This document shows positions 25,595-35,118 of a stretch of DNA of 64,000 nt, in pieces. Numbering within the stretch: position 1 is the stretch's first letter; every line of letters begins with the position of its first letter. Source of the DNA: Burkholderia sp. Bp9143 (GTDB lineage: Bacteria > Pseudomonadota > Gammaproteobacteria > Burkholderiales > Burkholderiaceae); contig NZ_QTPO01000042.1 in NCBI RefSeq assembly GCF_003853645.1, forward strand, positions 1 through 64,000, written 5' to 3'. Both the position numbers and the translations under genes were made by a program. The notes under the pieces were generated by a model, which worked only from the letters and a program-made list of their open reading frames with translations, had not been told where the DNA came from and ran no database searches.

Positions 25595-27954
25595 TCCACC
25601 GCCTGCAGTTTCGCGACCGCCAGCGCGAGCCACTTCTCGCCGTGCCGCTTGAACTTCACCTGCGCCTTCGCATCGGCGCCGTTGCCTTCGAGCGCGGTGA
25701 CCGTACCCTCGCCGAACTTGGTATGGAAGACCTGCTGGCCGACGCGGAAGCCGGTGTCGGCCGCGCGCTGCTTGTTCGCGAACGCCGGCAGCGGCGCGGT
25801 GACCGCCGCGTCGACGACCTGCTCGCGACTGCCGCCGCCCGGCCGCGCGAACCAGTCGCGCCCCCAGCCGGCGTTGTCCGAGCGGCCGCCCCAGCGCGAG
25901 CCCGCCTCGACCTTCGGCGTGAGCCACTTCAGCACGTGCTCCGGCAATTCGTCGAAGAAGCGCGAGCGCACGTTGTAGCGCGTCTGGCCGTGCAGCATCC
26001 GGCTCTGCGCGAACGACAGGTAGAGCCGCTCCTTCGCGCGCGTGATCGCGACGTACATCAGCCGGCGCTCTTCCTCGAGGCCGTCCGATTCGAGCACGCT
26101 GTTCTCGTGCGGGAACAGCCCTTCCTCGAGGCCGGTGATGAACACGGCCGAGAATTCGAGGCCCTTCGCCGCGTGCACCGTCATCAGCTGCACCGCGTCC
26201 TGGCCGGCCTGCGCCTGATTGTCGCCCGCTTCCAGCGACGCGTGCGACAGGAAGCCCGCGAGCGGCGTCATCGTGTCGGGGTTCTGCGCGGGGTCGTCGA
26301 GCGGGGCCGGATCGAGCACGTCGACCGTCGGATCGTCCGCGTCCACGCCGAGTTCCGGTGCCGCGATCGCGCCCGCGCGCAGCGGAATCGAGCGAGCTGG
26401 CGCGTCGAGCCCGTAGCCTTCCTCGCTGACGAACGCGGTGGCCGCGTTCACGAGTTCCTGCAAGTTCTCGAGGCGGTCCTGGCCTTCGCGCTCGCCCTGG
26501 TAGAAATCGGCCAGGCCGCTCGCGCGCACGACATACTCGACCGTCTCCGGCAGGCTCATCTGCTGCGTCTCGGCACGCATCTTCGCGATCAGCGTCGCGA
26601 ACGCGCCAAGGCTCGTGCCGGCCTTGCCGGTCACGTACGGAATCGCGGCGGCCATCGAGCAATCGTACAGGCGCGCGGCGTCCGCGAGCTGCTCGATCGA
26701 GCGCGCGCCGATCCCGCGGGTGGGGAAGTTCACGACGCGCACGAACGCGGTGTCGTCGTTCGGGTTGTCGATCAGGCGCAGGTACGCGAGCGCGTGCTTC
26801 ACTTCCTGGCGCTCGAAGAAGCGCAGGCCGCCGTACACGCGATACGGGATGCCCGACGTCATCAACGTGTGCTCGATCGCGCGCGACTGCGCGTTGCTGC
26901 GATACAGGACCGCGACCTCGCTGCGCGACATCCCGGTGTTGATCAGCGAGCGGATCTCCTCGACGATCCAGCCGGCTTCCTGCGCATCGGTGCTCGCCTC
27001 GTACACGCGCACGGGCTCGCCGTGGCCGGCGTCGGTGCGCAGGTTCTTGCCGAGGCGGTGCGCGTTGTTCGAGATCAGCTGGTTCGCCGCGTCGAGGATG
27101 TTGCCGTGCGACCGGTAGTTCTGCTCGAGCTTGATCAGGTTGCGCACGCGGAATTCGTCTTCGAAGTCGCGCATGTTGCCGACGTTCGCGCCGCGGAACG
27201 CATAGATCGACTGGTCGTCGTCGCCGACCGCGAAGATCGCGTTCTGGCCGCCCGCGAGCATCTTGAGCCACGCGTACTGCAGCTTGTTGGTGTCCTGGAA
27301 CTCGTCGACGAGGATGTGCTTGAAGCGCGCCTGGTAGTGCGCACGCAGCGGCGCGTTGTACGCGAGCAGCTCGTAGCAGCGCAGCAGCAACTCGGGGAAG
27401 TCGACGACGCCCTCGCGCTGGCACTGCTGGTCGTACGCCTGGTACAGCTCGACGAACTTGCGGTTGAAGTTGTCGGACGCGTCGACCTTGTCGGGACGCA
27501 GCCCCTGCTCCTTCGCATTGTTGATGAAGTACTGGACGTTCTTCGGCGGGTACTTCTCGTCGTCGACGTTCGCCGCCTTCATCAGCCGCTTGATCGCCGA
27601 CAGCTGGTCGGCCGTGTCGAGGATCTGGAAGGTCTGCGGCAGGCCGGCGTCGCGCCAGTGCGTGCGCAGCATCCGGTTGCACAGGCCGTGGAACGTGCCG
27701 ATCCACATCCCGCGCGTGTCGATCGGCATCATCGCCGACAGCCGCGCCATCATCTCGCGCGCGGCCTTGTTCGTGAAGGTGACGGCCAGCACGGTGGCCG
27801 GCGACGCGTAGCCCTGCTGGATCAGCCAGGCGATGCGCGTGATCAGCACGCGGGTCTTGCCGCTGCCCGCCCCCGCGAGGATCAGCGCCGGTTCGTTCGG
27901 CAACGTGACGGCGGCGTATTGTTCAGGGTTCAGATTGGCGAGCAGATCGGGCAT
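25591..27954 (-). CDS. uvrD: UvrD/Rep-family ATP-dependent DNA helicase
   Basis: The 787-residue superfamily 1A 3'-5' helicase has the motifs in order: QYAAVTLPNEPALILAGAGSGKTRVL (Walker A lysine at 33), VDEFQDTNK (motif II), GDDDQSIYAFRGA (motif III), QNYRS (IV), VQLMTVHAAKGLEF (V) and RLMYVAITRAKERLYL (VI). The C-terminal tail ends in a Tudor-like segment (RVGQQVFHTKFGEGTVTALEG), as in UvrD/PcrA. It acts in nucleotide excision and mismatch repair. ATG 27954 (MPDLLANLNPEQ) gives the usual N-terminus. It is divergent from valS. Confidence 0.92.
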   Translation of the reverse strand: MPDLLANLNPEQYAAVTLPNEPALILAGAGSGKTRVLITRIAWLIQQGYASPATVLAVTFTNKAAREMMARLSAMMPIDTRGMWIGTFHGLCNRMLRTHWRDAGLPQTFQILDTADQLSAIKRLMKAANVDDEKYPPKNVQYFINNAKEQGLRPDKVDASDNFNRKFVELYQAYDQQCQREGVVDFPELLLRCYELLAYNAPLRAHYQARFKHILVDEFQDTNKLQYAWLKMLAGGQNAIFAVGDDDQSIYAFRGANVGNMRDFEDEFRVRNLIKLEQNYRSHGNILDAANQLISNNAHRLGKNLRTDAGHGEPVRVYEASTDAQEAGWIVEEIRSLINTGMSRSEVAVLYRSNAQSRAIEHTLMTSGIPYRVYGGLRFFERQEVKHALAYLRLIDNPNDDTAFVRVVNFPTRGIGARSIEQLADAARLYDCSMAAAIPYVTGKAGTSLGAFATLIAKMRAETQQMSLPETVEYVVRASGLADFYQGEREGQDRLENLQELVNAATAFVSEEGYGLDAPARSIPLRAGAIAAPELGVDADDPTVDVLDPAPLDDPAQNPDTMTPLAGFLSHASLEAGDNQAQAGQDAVQLMTVHAAKGLEFSAVFITGLEEGLFPHENSVLESDGLEEERRLMYVAITRAKERLYLSFAQSRMLHGQTRYNVRSRFFDELPEHVLKWLTPKVEAGSRWGGRSDNAGWGRDWFARPGGGSREQVVDAAVTAPLPAFANKQRAADTGFRVGQQVFHTKFGEGTVTALEGNGADAKAQVKFKRHGEKWLALAVAKLQAVE

Positions 27955-27993
27955 GGAGCGGCAGCGGACGTGCGAGAAAAATGCGGACCCGCC

Positions 27994-27999
27994 ATTATA
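27994..27999 (-). promoter_or_regulatory. -10 element of uvrD
   Basis: On the minus strand TATAAT lies 39 bases before the uvrD ATG. No good -35 can be seen. Confidence 0.45.
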
Positions 28000-28114
28000 A
28001 GTCGGCCGCGCGATGCCGTTTCCGATCCGTTCGGCCGCATGCCGCCGCCGCGCCGCGCGCGCCTCGCGACGGGCCCGCGCTGGCAACGCGATGGCTGGCC
28101 GATGTGCATCCATT

Positions 28115-28120
28115 TATAAT
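28115..28120 (+). promoter_or_regulatory. -10 element of valS
   Basis: TATAAT lies 48 bases before the valS ATG; a weak TGGCTG sits 17 bases upstream. Together with the uvrD -10 it marks a back-to-back promoter region. Confidence 0.5.
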
Positions 28121-28168
28121 TGTCGGATTCGGCATCCAATTCACGCATTTTTCGGCAGATTTCCAACC

Positions 28169-31036
28169 ATGAGCGACAGCACGCTTGCGAAGAGTTTCGA
28201 ACCCCACACCATCGAGTCCCAATGGGGGCCGGAGTGGGAAAAACGCGGTTATGCCGCCCCGGCATTCGACCCTGCGCGCCCCGATTTCGCGATCCAGCTG
28301 CCGCCGCCGAACGTCACCGGCACGTTGCACATGGGCCACGCGTTCAACCAGACGATCATGGACGGCCTCGCCCGCTACCACCGGATGCTCGGCGAGAACA
28401 CGCTGTGGGTGCCCGGCACCGACCACGCGGGGATCGCGACCCAGATCGTCGTCGAGCGCCAGCTCGACGCGCAGGGCGTGTCGCGCCATGACCTCGGCCG
28501 CGAGAAGTTCGTCGAGCGCGTGTGGGAGTGGAAGCAGCAGTCCGGTTCGACGATCACGGGCCAGGTGCGCCGTCTTGGCGCGTCGACCGACTGGTCGCGC
28601 GAATATTTCACGATGGACGACAAGATGTCGGCCGCCGTGCGCGACGTGTTCGTCACGCTCTATGAACAGGGCCTGATCTACCGCGGCAAGCGCCTCGTCA
28701 ACTGGGATCCGGTGCTGCTCACCGCGGTGTCGGACCTCGAGGTCGCGAGCGAAGAGGAAAACGGCCACCTGTGGCACATCCGCTACCCGCTCGTCGACGG
28801 CTCTGGCTCGCTGACCGTCGCGACGACGCGTCCCGAGACGATGCTCGGCGACGTCGCGCTGATGGTCCATCCGGAAGACGAGCGCTACGCGCACCTGATC
28901 GGCCAGCTCGTCACGCTGCCGCTGACGGGCCGCGAGATCCCGGTGATCGCCGACGACTACGTCGACCGCGAGTTCGGCACGGGCGTCGTGAAGGTCACGC
29001 CCGCGCACGACTTCAACGACTACCAGGTCGGCTTGCGCCACAACCTCGCGCCGATCGAGATCCTGACGCTCGACGCGAAGATCAATGACAACGGCCCCGA
29101 GCAGTATCGCGGCCTCGACCGCTTCGACGCGCGCAAGGCGATCGTCGCCGACCTCGATGCGGAAGGCTTCCTCGACTCCGTGAAGCCGCACAAGCTGATG
29201 GTGCCGCGCGGCGACCGCACGGGCGTCGTGATCGAGCCGATGCTGACCGACCAGTGGTTCGTCGCGATGACGAAGCCGGCGCCGGAAGGCACGTTCAACC
29301 CGGGCAAGTCGATCACCGAAACGTCGCTCGACGTCGTGCGCAACGGCCAGATCAAGTTCGTGCCGGAAAACTGGACGACCACCTACTACCAGTGGCTCGA
29401 GAACATCCAGGACTGGTGCATCTCGCGCCAGCTGTGGTGGGGCCACCAGATTCCCGCATGGTACGGCGAGAACGGCGAGGTGTTCGTCGCACGCAACGAG
29501 GAAGAAGCGCGCGCGCAGGCCGCCGCGAAGGGCTATGCCGGCGCGCTCAAGCGCGACGAGGACGTGCTCGACACATGGTTCTCGTCGGCGCTCGTGCCGT
29601 TCTCGTCGCTCGGCTGGCCGAACGAAACGCCTGAGCTGCAACACTTCCTGCCGTCGTCGGTGCTCGTCACCGGCTTCGACATCATCTTCTTCTGGGTCGC
29701 CCGGATGGTGATGATGACGACGCACTTCACCGGCAAGGTGCCGTTCCACACCGTCTACGTGCACGGCCTCGTGCGCGACGCGGAAGGCCAGAAGATGTCG
29801 AAGAGCAAGGGCAACACGCTCGACCCGATCGACATCGTCGACGGCATCGACCTCGAAACGCTGGTTGCGAAGCGCACGACGGGCCTGATGAACCCGAAGC
29901 AGGCAGCGACGATCGAGAAGAAGACGCGCAAGGAATTCCCGGACGGCATCGCCGCGTTCGGCACCGACGCGCTGCGCTTCACGATGGCGTCGATGGCGAC
30001 GCTCGGCCGCAACGTGAACTTCGACCTCGCGCGCTGCGAAGGCTATCGCAACTTCTGCAACAAGCTGTGGAACGCGACGCGGTTCGTGCTGATGAACTGC
30101 GAAGGCCACGACTGCGGCGCCGACAAGCCGGAAGTGTGCGGCGCGGGCGACTGCGGCCCCGGCGGCTACCTCGACTTCTCGGCGGCCGACCGCTGGATCG
30201 TGTCGCTCCTGCAGCGCACCGAGGCCGACATCGCGAAGGGCTTCGCCGACTACCGCTTCGACAACATCGCGACGAGCATCTACAAGTTCGTGTGGGACGA
30301 GTATTGCGACTGGTACCTCGAACTCGCGAAGGTGCAGATCCAGAACGGCACGCCGGAACAGCAGCGCGCGACGCGCCGCACGCTGCTGCGCGTGCTGGAA
30401 ACGGTGCTGCGCCTCGCGCACCCGGTCATCCCGTTCATCACCGAAGCGCTCTGGCAGAAGGTCGCGCCGCTCGCGGGCCGTTATCCGCAAGGCAAGGCCG
30501 AGGGCGAAGCGTCGCTGATGACGCAGGCGTATCCGGTCGCGAACCTGCAGAAGATCGACGAGGCATCGGAGCAATGGGCGGCCGACCTGAAGGCGATCGT
30601 CGACGCGTGCCGCAACCTGCGCGGCGAGATGAACCTGTCGCCCGCGACCAAGGTGCCGCTGCTCGCGGCCGGCGATGCCGAGCGCCTGCGCTCGTTCGCG
30701 CCGTACGTCCAGGCCCTCGCCCGCCTGTCGGAAGTGCAGATCCTGGCCGACGAAGCGACGCTCGACAAGGAAGCGCACGGCGCGCCGATCGCGATCGTGG
30801 GCCCGAACAAGCTGGTGCTGAAGGTGGAGATCGACGTCGCGGCCGAACGCGAGCGCCTGTCGAAGGAAATCGCGCGCCTGACGGGCGAGATCGCGAAGTG
30901 CAATGCGAAGCTCGGCAACGAGGCGTTCGTCGCGAAAGCGCCGCCGGCCGTGGTCGAACAGGAGCAGAAACGCGTCGCCGAATTCCAGAGCACGCTGGAA
31001 AAACTGCGCGCTCAGCTCGATCGGTTGCCTGCGTAA
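28169..31036 (+). CDS. valS: Valyl-tRNA synthetase
   Basis: The 955-residue class Ia synthetase charges tRNA-Val. The HIGH-type motif is PPPNVTGTLHMGHA near residue 45, and GQKMSKSKGNT (KMSKS) lies near residue 540. The CP1 editing domain lies between, and the C-terminal coiled-coil arm (residues about 890-955, EIDVAAERERLSKEIARLTGEIAKC) closes the protein. ATG 28169 (MSDSTLAKSF) is used; the open frame runs further upstream without support. Confidence 0.97.
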   Translation: MSDSTLAKSFEPHTIESQWGPEWEKRGYAAPAFDPARPDFAIQLPPPNVTGTLHMGHAFNQTIMDGLARYHRMLGENTLWVPGTDHAGIATQIVVERQLDAQGVSRHDLGREKFVERVWEWKQQSGSTITGQVRRLGASTDWSREYFTMDDKMSAAVRDVFVTLYEQGLIYRGKRLVNWDPVLLTAVSDLEVASEEENGHLWHIRYPLVDGSGSLTVATTRPETMLGDVALMVHPEDERYAHLIGQLVTLPLTGREIPVIADDYVDREFGTGVVKVTPAHDFNDYQVGLRHNLAPIEILTLDAKINDNGPEQYRGLDRFDARKAIVADLDAEGFLDSVKPHKLMVPRGDRTGVVIEPMLTDQWFVAMTKPAPEGTFNPGKSITETSLDVVRNGQIKFVPENWTTTYYQWLENIQDWCISRQLWWGHQIPAWYGENGEVFVARNEEEARAQAAAKGYAGALKRDEDVLDTWFSSALVPFSSLGWPNETPELQHFLPSSVLVTGFDIIFFWVARMVMMTTHFTGKVPFHTVYVHGLVRDAEGQKMSKSKGNTLDPIDIVDGIDLETLVAKRTTGLMNPKQAATIEKKTRKEFPDGIAAFGTDALRFTMASMATLGRNVNFDLARCEGYRNFCNKLWNATRFVLMNCEGHDCGADKPEVCGAGDCGPGGYLDFSAADRWIVSLLQRTEADIAKGFADYRFDNIATSIYKFVWDEYCDWYLELAKVQIQNGTPEQQRATRRTLLRVLETVLRLAHPVIPFITEALWQKVAPLAGRYPQGKAEGEASLMTQAYPVANLQKIDEASEQWAADLKAIVDACRNLRGEMNLSPATKVPLLAAGDAERLRSFAPYVQALARLSEVQILADEATLDKEAHGAPIAIVGPNKLVLKVEIDVAAERERLSKEIARLTGEIAKCNAKLGNEAFVAKAPPAVVEQEQKRVAEFQSTLEKLRAQLDRLPA

Positions 31037-31056
31037 CAAACGGTAAGGTCGTTTGC

Positions 31057-31080
31057 GTTCACTATAATCGGAACGTGAAC
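31057..31080 (+). promoter_or_regulatory. galU promoter -10 flanked by an inverted repeat
   Basis: TATAAT at 31063-31068 lies between GTTCAC (31057-31062) and GTGAAC (31075-31080), 55 bases before the galU start. The repeat would place a dimeric regulator right on the -10 element. No good -35 is seen. Confidence 0.45.
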
Positions 31081-31123
31081 ATAGACTGTCTGACAAGACG
31101 ATTACAGGAATAAAGGTTCGATC

Positions 31124-32008
31124 ATGTTGAAAGTCACCAAGGCGGTATTCCCCGTCGCCGGTCTCGGCACGCGGTTCCTCCCGGCAACGAAGGCGAGCCC
31201 GAAGGAAATGCTGCCCGTCGTCGACAAGCCGCTAATCCAGTACGCCGTCGAGGAAGCGATCGCCGCGGGCATCACCGAGATGATCTTCGTGACCGGGCGC
31301 AGCAAGCGCGCGATCGAGGATCACTTCGACAAGTCGTACGAGGTCGAGGCGGAACTCGAGGCACGCGGCAAGGCGAAGCTGCTCGAGCTCGTGCGCAGCA
31401 TCAAGCCGAGCCATGTCGACTGCTTCTACGTGCGCCAGCCGGAAGCGCTCGGCCTCGGCCATGCTGTGCTGTGCGCGGAGAAGCTCGTGGCCGACAACCC
31501 GTTCGCGGTGATCCTCGCTGACGACCTGCTCGACGGCAACCCGCCCGTGATGAAGCAGATGGTCGACGTGTTCGACCACTATCACAGCTCGGTGATCGGC
31601 GTGGAAGAGATCCCGCCGTCGGAGACGAAGTCGTACGGCATCGTCGACGGCAAGGAGTGGGAAGAGTCGATCGTCAAGATGTCGGCGATCGTCGAGAAGC
31701 CGGCGCCGGAAGACGCGCCGTCGAACCTCGGCGTGGTCGGCCGCTACATCCTGAAGCCGCGGATCTTCGAACACCTGCGCGCGCTGAAGCCGGGCGCGGG
31801 CGGCGAGCTGCAACTCACCGACGCGATCCAGGCGCTGCTCGCCGACGAACAGGTGCTGGCCTACAAGTACCAGGGCACGCGCTACGACTGCGGCAGCAAG
31901 CTCGGCTACCTGAAGGCGACGGTCGAATTCGCACTGCGCCACCCGGAAGTCGGCACCGAGTTTGACGCGTACCTGCGCGCGCGCGGCAACGGGCAACCGG
32001 CCGCCTGA
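31124..32008 (+). CDS. galU: UTP-glucose-1-phosphate uridylyltransferase
   Basis: The 294-residue nucleotidyltransferase makes UDP-glucose for lipopolysaccharide, exopolysaccharide and galactose metabolism. Family features are clear: KAVFPVAGLGTRFLPATKASPKEMLPVVDKP at the N-terminus (nucleotide-binding loop), QPEALGLGHAVLCAE, VILADDLLDG (metal-binding aspartates), VEKPAPEDAPSNLGVVGRYIL, and YDCGSKLGYLKATV near the C-terminus. It lies 87 bases after valS with its own promoter element. Confidence 0.97.
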   Translation: MLKVTKAVFPVAGLGTRFLPATKASPKEMLPVVDKPLIQYAVEEAIAAGITEMIFVTGRSKRAIEDHFDKSYEVEAELEARGKAKLLELVRSIKPSHVDCFYVRQPEALGLGHAVLCAEKLVADNPFAVILADDLLDGNPPVMKQMVDVFDHYHSSVIGVEEIPPSETKSYGIVDGKEWEESIVKMSAIVEKPAPEDAPSNLGVVGRYILKPRIFEHLRALKPGAGGELQLTDAIQALLADEQVLAYKYQGTRYDCGSKLGYLKATVEFALRHPEVGTEFDAYLRARGNGQPAA

Positions 32009-32068
32009 ACGCGGCACGGGCCGGCCGCGCCTCCCCGGCGGGCCCGCCCTCACCTCACGGCCGGCGCG

Positions 32069-32683
32069 TCAGCGCGCGGCGGCCGACTTCACCGAGACGA
32101 CGCCCGGCATTGCGCCCGCGTCGTCTTTTTTCGTCGTCACGAACCAGCCGTCGCCCTGCTCGAACGGCAGCTTCGCGAGCGCGCTCTTCACGAGCGTCGG
32201 CGCGGCCTGCCGCGAGCCCGCATCGCGATCGCGCAGCGACGCCGACACGCGATAGACGTCGGCGCCCGACTTCGCATCGACGAAACGCAGCGTCAGCACG
32301 TGGCGGTAAACCTTGCCCGCGAACGGCAGCGCGAACGGCGCAGGTCCGTCGACGGTCACGCACGCGCTGCCTGCCACGCCGCACTGGTCGGCCGTCGTCG
32401 CGACCGATGCCGGCTGCGTCGCATACGCGATCGACAGCCGGTAGTCCGCGGTGTTGCCGGGCTGCGCGTCGAAGCCGCGGTGCGCGAGCTCGTCGCGCAC
32501 GAGCGTCTCGATCTGCCGGTATTCGGCATCGTCGGCCTGAGCGGCCGTGCGAACGAAATCGTAGCCGTGCGCACCGGATGCGAACGCATTCGGCTGCCCG
32601 AGCGCGCTCACGCCGGTCGTGACGCCGGCGCAACCCGTCAACAACGACACCGCCAGCGCGGTCGCTGCCCATTCCTTTCTCAT
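32069..32683 (-). CDS. DUF4136 lipoprotein
   Basis: This 204-residue protein has a lipoprotein signal (LLTGC lipobox, C18) and a DUF4136-type domain (YRQIETLVRDELAHRGF, YRLSIAYATQ, followed by TLRFVDAKSGADVYRVSAS). ATG 32683 follows GGGGGA by 4 bases. It lies 37 bases behind the CHASE2 kinase and is probably the fourth gene of that operon, which suggests an envelope output or sensor accessory. Family function is unknown. Confidence 0.8.
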   Translation of the reverse strand: MRKEWAATALAVSLLTGCAGVTTGVSALGQPNAFASGAHGYDFVRTAAQADDAEYRQIETLVRDELAHRGFDAQPGNTADYRLSIAYATQPASVATTADQCGVAGSACVTVDGPAPFALPFAGKVYRHVLTLRFVDAKSGADVYRVSASLRDRDAGSRQAAPTLVKSALAKLPFEQGDGWFVTTKKDDAGAMPGVVSVKSAAAR

Positions 32684-32720
32684 GACTTCCCCCAAATGCC
32701 TGCCGTCGTGCCCGGCCCTG

Positions 32721-35108
32721 TCAGGCGGACGGCTCGTCGATCGCGGGCAGCGACACCGTCACCGCGGTGCCGACACCCACTTCGCTGTCGACCGTCACGC
32801 TGCCGCCGTGGCGCGTGACGACCGTCTTCACGAATGCCATGCCAAGCCCGGAGCCCGAGATTTCGGGCCGCTCGCCGGCATGGAACCGCTTGAAACGCTC
32901 GAACAGATGCCGCTGATCTTCCGGCGCGATGCCGTACCCCTGATCGCGAATCGTACAGAACATCCGTTTCGATGCGTGCTCGACCGTCAGCGTACACGTG
33001 ATCGCCGTGTCGGACGGACTGTATTTGACCGCGTTGTTCAGCAGGTTGACGAACGCGCGCGTGATCAGCGAGCGGTCGGCGCGCATCCAGCACATGTCGG
33101 CGCCGACGTCGGTCTCGATGCGGATGCGCTTCGCCTGCGCCTGCGGCCAGACTTCGTCGCTCGCGTCGATCAGCACGTCGACCAGGCTCGTCGGTTCGAG
33201 CTGGTACACCTGCGACTCCGCGCGCGCCAGCTGCACGAACTCGTCGGCGAGCGACAGCGCACGGTGCGCATAGCGCTCGATCCGCGCAAGCAGCCCGCGC
33301 ATCGCGTCGGTTTCGACGCGATCGCGCTCGATCTCGACGAGCGCGAGGATCGACGACTGCGGCGAGCGCATGTCGTGCGACAGCAGGTGCAGCGCCTCCT
33401 CGCGCTGCCGCTCGGCGGCATGCAGCTCGGTCACATCGACGAGGCCGGCGATCCAGCCCGTCACGCGGCCCTGCGCGTTCGTACACGGGGCGTAGCGTAA
33501 CAGATGGTCGAGCCCGTCGCGATCGCGCACCTCGATGCCGCGCGCCATCGCGTCCTGTTCGGCCCCGAGCGTCGGGTCGAGCGCGGCCGGCCAATGTTCG
33601 CGGATCGTGACGTCGTGCTCGGCGTTGCCGTCGACGGTCTTCATGAAGGTCAGCTCGCCGAGCGCGGCGCGCAGCGACCGCCCTTCCGGCAGCGGCAACG
33701 CGAGCCGCGATCCGTAGCGCTTCGCCGCATGGTTCGCGATCAGCACGGTTCCGGCCAGGTCGGTGACGAAGATCGGCTCCGGCATGCTGTCGAGGCTGTC
33801 CCACACGAAGCGCTTCATGTCCTGCACGCGCTGCGCGGCCTGTGCCATCAGCGCCATCTGGCGTTCGAGCACGTCGCCGCCGACGCTGCGCGTGCGCGGC
33901 GCCTCGGGCAGCAGGTGCGGCTCGTCGGCCAGCCGCTGCAGTTCGCGGCGCAGGTACGACATCGTCATTTCCAGGCGCCGCCAGTTCCAGATCGGGTACA
34001 CGGCGACCAGCCCGAAGATCGCCGGCGCGGGCGACAGCCACACGCGCGCCTCGAACAGCAGCGCCAGGCTCGCGACGGTGGCCAGCGCGGCCAGGCTCAG
34101 CGTCAGCAGCAGCGCGCGCCACGGCGACAGCATCAGGAAACCGCCCAGCAGCACGGCGAGCGGCAGCAGCGAGGCGACGAAGAGCCCGGCGCGCGACACG
34201 GGCAGGATCGCGCTGCCGGTCGTCAGCATGTCGAGCACGTTCGCATGGATGTACACGCCGGCTAGCGGGCCGAAGTCGCCCGACACCGGCGTCGCGAAGC
34301 GGTCGTAGAGGCCCGACGCCGTCACGCCGACGACGACGATCTTGCCGCGCAGCGCATCGGGTTTCACGCGGCCTTCGAGCACGTCGTCGAACGACAGTGT
34401 CGGATACGCGGGCGTGCTGCGGCTGAACGGGATCAGGTAGCGGCCCTCGCCGGTCGCGTCGCGCGACAGGTCGTGCGCATTCGCGCCGGGCGCACCGCCG
34501 ACCGGATGCAGCCGTCCGGCCTCGATCGCGCGGTAGACGGGCACCATCAACTGCGGCCAGCGCACGCGTCCGTCGCTTTCGAACAGCGCGACGCTGCGCA
34601 CGATGCCGTCGGGATCGACCTCGAGATTGATGTGGCCGAGCCCCATCGTGCGTGCCGACAGCTCGGCCACCGGCGGATCGACGGTGCGCGTGCCGTCCGC
34701 CTGCTCGGGGCTCAGCAGGACGGGCAGGAAGGTCGGCACACGGGCCATCGCGTCCGCGAACGCGCGATCCTCCGGCGACTGCTCGGTAAACAGCACGTCG
34801 TAGACGACCGCGGCCGGCTGCGCACGCGCCAGCGTGTCGAGCAGCCGCGCGTGCACGCTGCGCGGCCACGGCCAGCGGCCGAGTGCGGACACGCTCTGGT
34901 TGTCGATGTCGACGACGACGACGTCGGGCGACAGCGGCAGGCTGCGCAGCATCAGCAGCCGGTCGTAGATCAGCCCGTCGACGCTCGACGACAACCGGCC
35001 GAGCGCGCACGCGAGAATCACCGCGATTCCGAGGCAGCCGATCGCGATCCACTCGATCAGGAAGCGGCGGCCGAGGCGCCGCCGCGGGGAAACGGAGTCG
35101 GTTTTCAT
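32721..35108 (-). CDS. CHASE2-domain sensor histidine kinase
   Basis: The 795-residue membrane kinase has an N-terminal anchor (residues about 18-38), an extracytoplasmic CHASE2 domain (about 40-320, with DVVVVDIDNQSVSALGRWPWPRSVHARLL and KIVVVGVTASGLYD), three membrane helices (about 325-385), and a PAS-like region (EPIFVTDLAGTVLIANHAA). A HisKA domain with the phospho-acceptor in LLSHDMRSPQSS (His near 578) and a HATPase domain (NLLNNAVKYSPSD, DQGYGIAPEDQ, GSGLGMAFVK) follow. It starts 10 bases after the LysM/FecR gene and is probably partner of the response regulator at the operon head. Confidence 0.92.
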   Translation of the reverse strand: MKTDSVSPRRRLGRRFLIEWIAIGCLGIAVILACALGRLSSSVDGLIYDRLLMLRSLPLSPDVVVVDIDNQSVSALGRWPWPRSVHARLLDTLARAQPAAVVYDVLFTEQSPEDRAFADAMARVPTFLPVLLSPEQADGTRTVDPPVAELSARTMGLGHINLEVDPDGIVRSVALFESDGRVRWPQLMVPVYRAIEAGRLHPVGGAPGANAHDLSRDATGEGRYLIPFSRSTPAYPTLSFDDVLEGRVKPDALRGKIVVVGVTASGLYDRFATPVSGDFGPLAGVYIHANVLDMLTTGSAILPVSRAGLFVASLLPLAVLLGGFLMLSPWRALLLTLSLAALATVASLALLFEARVWLSPAPAIFGLVAVYPIWNWRRLEMTMSYLRRELQRLADEPHLLPEAPRTRSVGGDVLERQMALMAQAAQRVQDMKRFVWDSLDSMPEPIFVTDLAGTVLIANHAAKRYGSRLALPLPEGRSLRAALGELTFMKTVDGNAEHDVTIREHWPAALDPTLGAEQDAMARGIEVRDRDGLDHLLRYAPCTNAQGRVTGWIAGLVDVTELHAAERQREEALHLLSHDMRSPQSSILALVEIERDRVETDAMRGLLARIERYAHRALSLADEFVQLARAESQVYQLEPTSLVDVLIDASDEVWPQAQAKRIRIETDVGADMCWMRADRSLITRAFVNLLNNAVKYSPSDTAITCTLTVEHASKRMFCTIRDQGYGIAPEDQRHLFERFKRFHAGERPEISGSGLGMAFVKTVVTRHGGSVTVDSEVGVGTAVTVSLPAIDEPSA

Positions 35109-35118
35109 GCGCCGCGGG

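Noticed and set aside
25483..28119. An 878-codon open frame antisense to uvrD
   Set aside because: Low-complexity Arg-rich translation, no ribosome site or domain; the helicase motifs on the other strand are complete.
27995..31096. A 1033-codon open frame antisense to valS
   Set aside because: It mirrors valS codon bias, is Arg/His/Asp-rich, has no recognisable motif, and valS on the other strand is certain.
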